The notes under the pieces are model-generated. The model was not told the DNA's origin, did no database searches, and saw only the letters and a program-made list of their open reading frames with translations. DNA of 64,000 nucleotides. Origin: CAMPKL01 sp963817465 (lineage in GTDB: Bacteria; Acidobacteriota; Terriglobia; Bryobacterales; UBA6623). The position numbers were made by a program, and so were the translations under genes. Within the stretch, counting starts at the first letter, position 1; each line of letters opens with the position of its first letter. The DNA lies in assembly GCA_963817465.1 (NCBI GenBank), contig CAWFOP010000014.1, forward strand, positions 1-64,000, read 5' to 3'. Positions 63,152-64,000 of the stretch are shown one piece after another.

Positions 63152-64000
63152 GCGGCTTTCGCCTCCTCGCGCTCGATCAGCGCCACGAAGACGTCTTCCA
63201 TCGAGGGTTGTATGGATTCGAGCCGCTCGATCCGAATATTCTGCTGCTCGAGTCGCGCGCGAACCGCTTCCACGGCGGCTTCCGGATCCTTGACCGACAG
63301 ATGCAGACCGCCGCCGAAGACCGCCGCTTCGAGCACGGCCGGCTCGTCCGCTAGCGCTTCCATCGCTCCGACGACGTCAGAGCAGTCGAGGTCGAGCAGG
63401 CTGCGATCGGTGAGTCCGCCCTTGAGCTCGGCCGGCGTGCCGAGCGCGATCACGCGCCCGCGATGCATCAGCGCCAGCCGATGGCAATACTCGGCCTCAT
63501 CCATGTAGTGCGTGCTGACGAAGATCGTTCTGCCGGCTTCCGACAGCGAGTAGATCAGGTCCCAAAACTCGCGGCGAGCGATCGGATCGACCCCGGAGGT
63601 CGGCTCGTCGAGAAAGACGATCGGCGGCTCATGCAAGATCGCGCAGCCGAGGGCCAGGCGCTGTTTGAAGCCGCCGGGCAGCACGCCCGTCGGCGAGTCG
63701 CGGCGGTCTTTGAGGTCGGCCATGCCGAGCGCGAAGTTCTTCCGCTCCTCGCGCCTCTTGCCGCTGACGCCGTATGCGCCGGCGAAGAAGTTGATGTTCT
63801 CCTCCACGGTCAGGTCGTTGTAGAGGGAGAATTTCTGCGACATATAGCCGACCGATTGCTTCACGCTCTCGGGATCGTCGGCGACGGAGAACCCGTTGAC
63901 CATGGCTTCGCCGGACGTGGGCGACAGCAAACCGCACAGAATGCGGATCGTTGTGGACTTGCCCGCGCCGTTGGGTCCGAGAAAACCGAAGATTTCTCCG
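63148..64000 (-). CDS. ABC transporter ATP-binding protein (5' end outside window)
   Basis: The frame is open to the window edge, so the first residues are missing. Visible motifs in order are Walker A GPNGAGKST (just inside the edge), Q-loop YMSQKFSLYNDLTVEEN, a signature loop LPGGFKQRLALG (LSGGQ variant), Walker B IVFLDEPTSGVDP and the switch His in TIFVSTHYMDEAEYCHRL. The C-terminus has the short DrrA/YbhF-type extension. It energises the two permeases that follow with overlapping genes. The exported substrate is unknown. Confidence 0.94.
   Translation of the reverse strand, partial: GEIFGFLGPNGAGKSTTIRILCGLLSPTSGEAMVNGFSVADDPESVKQSVGYMSQKFSLYNDLTVEENINFFAGAYGVSGKRREERKNFALGMADLKDRRDSPTGVLPGGFKQRLALGCAILHEPPIVFLDEPTSGVDPIARREFWDLIYSLSEAGRTIFVSTHYMDEAEYCHRLALMHRGRVIALGTPAELKGGLTDRSLLDLDCSDVVGAMEALADEPAVLEAAVFGGGLHLSVKDPEAAVEAVRARLEQQNIRIERLESIQPSMEDVFVALIEREEAKAA

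Overview
The window is GC-rich DNA that looks like a member of Acidobacteriota, probably the Bryobacterales/Solibacter side. The signs are two Oar-like TonB-dependent receptors, a TIGR03437 (Solibacter-type) domain protein, a PSD1/DUF1553 plus DUF1501 pair, ASPIC/UnbV and FG-GAP secreted proteins, and a PEP-CTERM protein. No rRNA, tRNA, insertion sequence, phage gene or CRISPR array was seen. The taxonomy is inferred from gene content only.

Layout. 1-7.2 kb: the end of a TonB receptor, a TPR protein, an ASPIC/UnbV protein and a PIG-L deacetylase. 7.3-11 kb: a LuxI/FeeM-like acyltransferase, a VAO/PCMH flavin oxidase and a PEP-CTERM protein. 11.4-16.5 kb: a tightly packed minus-strand set arsR-arsC-arsI-CPA2 antiporter-TolB-like protein, behind a sigma70-like promoter that probably gives a leaderless mRNA. 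16.5-23.2 kb: a frameshifted BNR/Ycf48-like gene, rnhA, an overlapping sugar set (galT, an IMPase-like phosphatase, an L-arabinokinase-like GHMP kinase) and two secreted proteins. 23.2-23.8 kb: a mosaic of inverted repeats. 23.8-32.2 kb: mainly housekeeping and central metabolism (KDG dehydratase family, trpD, sucCD, ndk, lipA). 32.4-36.6 kb: an orphan periplasmic binding protein, a TIGR03437 protein and a secreted nucleosidase. 36.8-41.8 kb: a complete urease operon ureABCEFGD. 41.9-45.7 kb: a full TonB receptor with a LacI-type operator at its start. 46.1-54.6 kb: minus-strand genes for a HExxH protein, two lipoproteins, an MBL-fold protein, an SSS symporter, a CbiX-DUF362 fusion and a probable Ni-dependent guanidine hydrolase. 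55.2-59.6 kb: PSD1/DUF1553 cytochrome and DUF1501 proteins. 59.8-64 kb: an FNT channel, a 34-residue microprotein and an ABC-2 exporter cut by the window edge.

How the genes may work together. The guanidine hydrolase would make urea and ammonia from guanidine, and the urease would split that urea, so the window may hold a full guanidine-to-ammonia route relying on nickel in both steps. The fused CbiX-DUF362 protein, overlapping the hydrolase by 4 nt, is a candidate accessory protein. The ars set lacks an ArsB or Acr3 pump and carries a CPA2 antiporter in that place.

Four genes carry five single-base frameshifts (near 16867, 32099, 33710, 47873 and 47578). In each case the reading resumes convincingly in another frame. 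They are either assembly indels or real decay, and reads would be needed to tell which.
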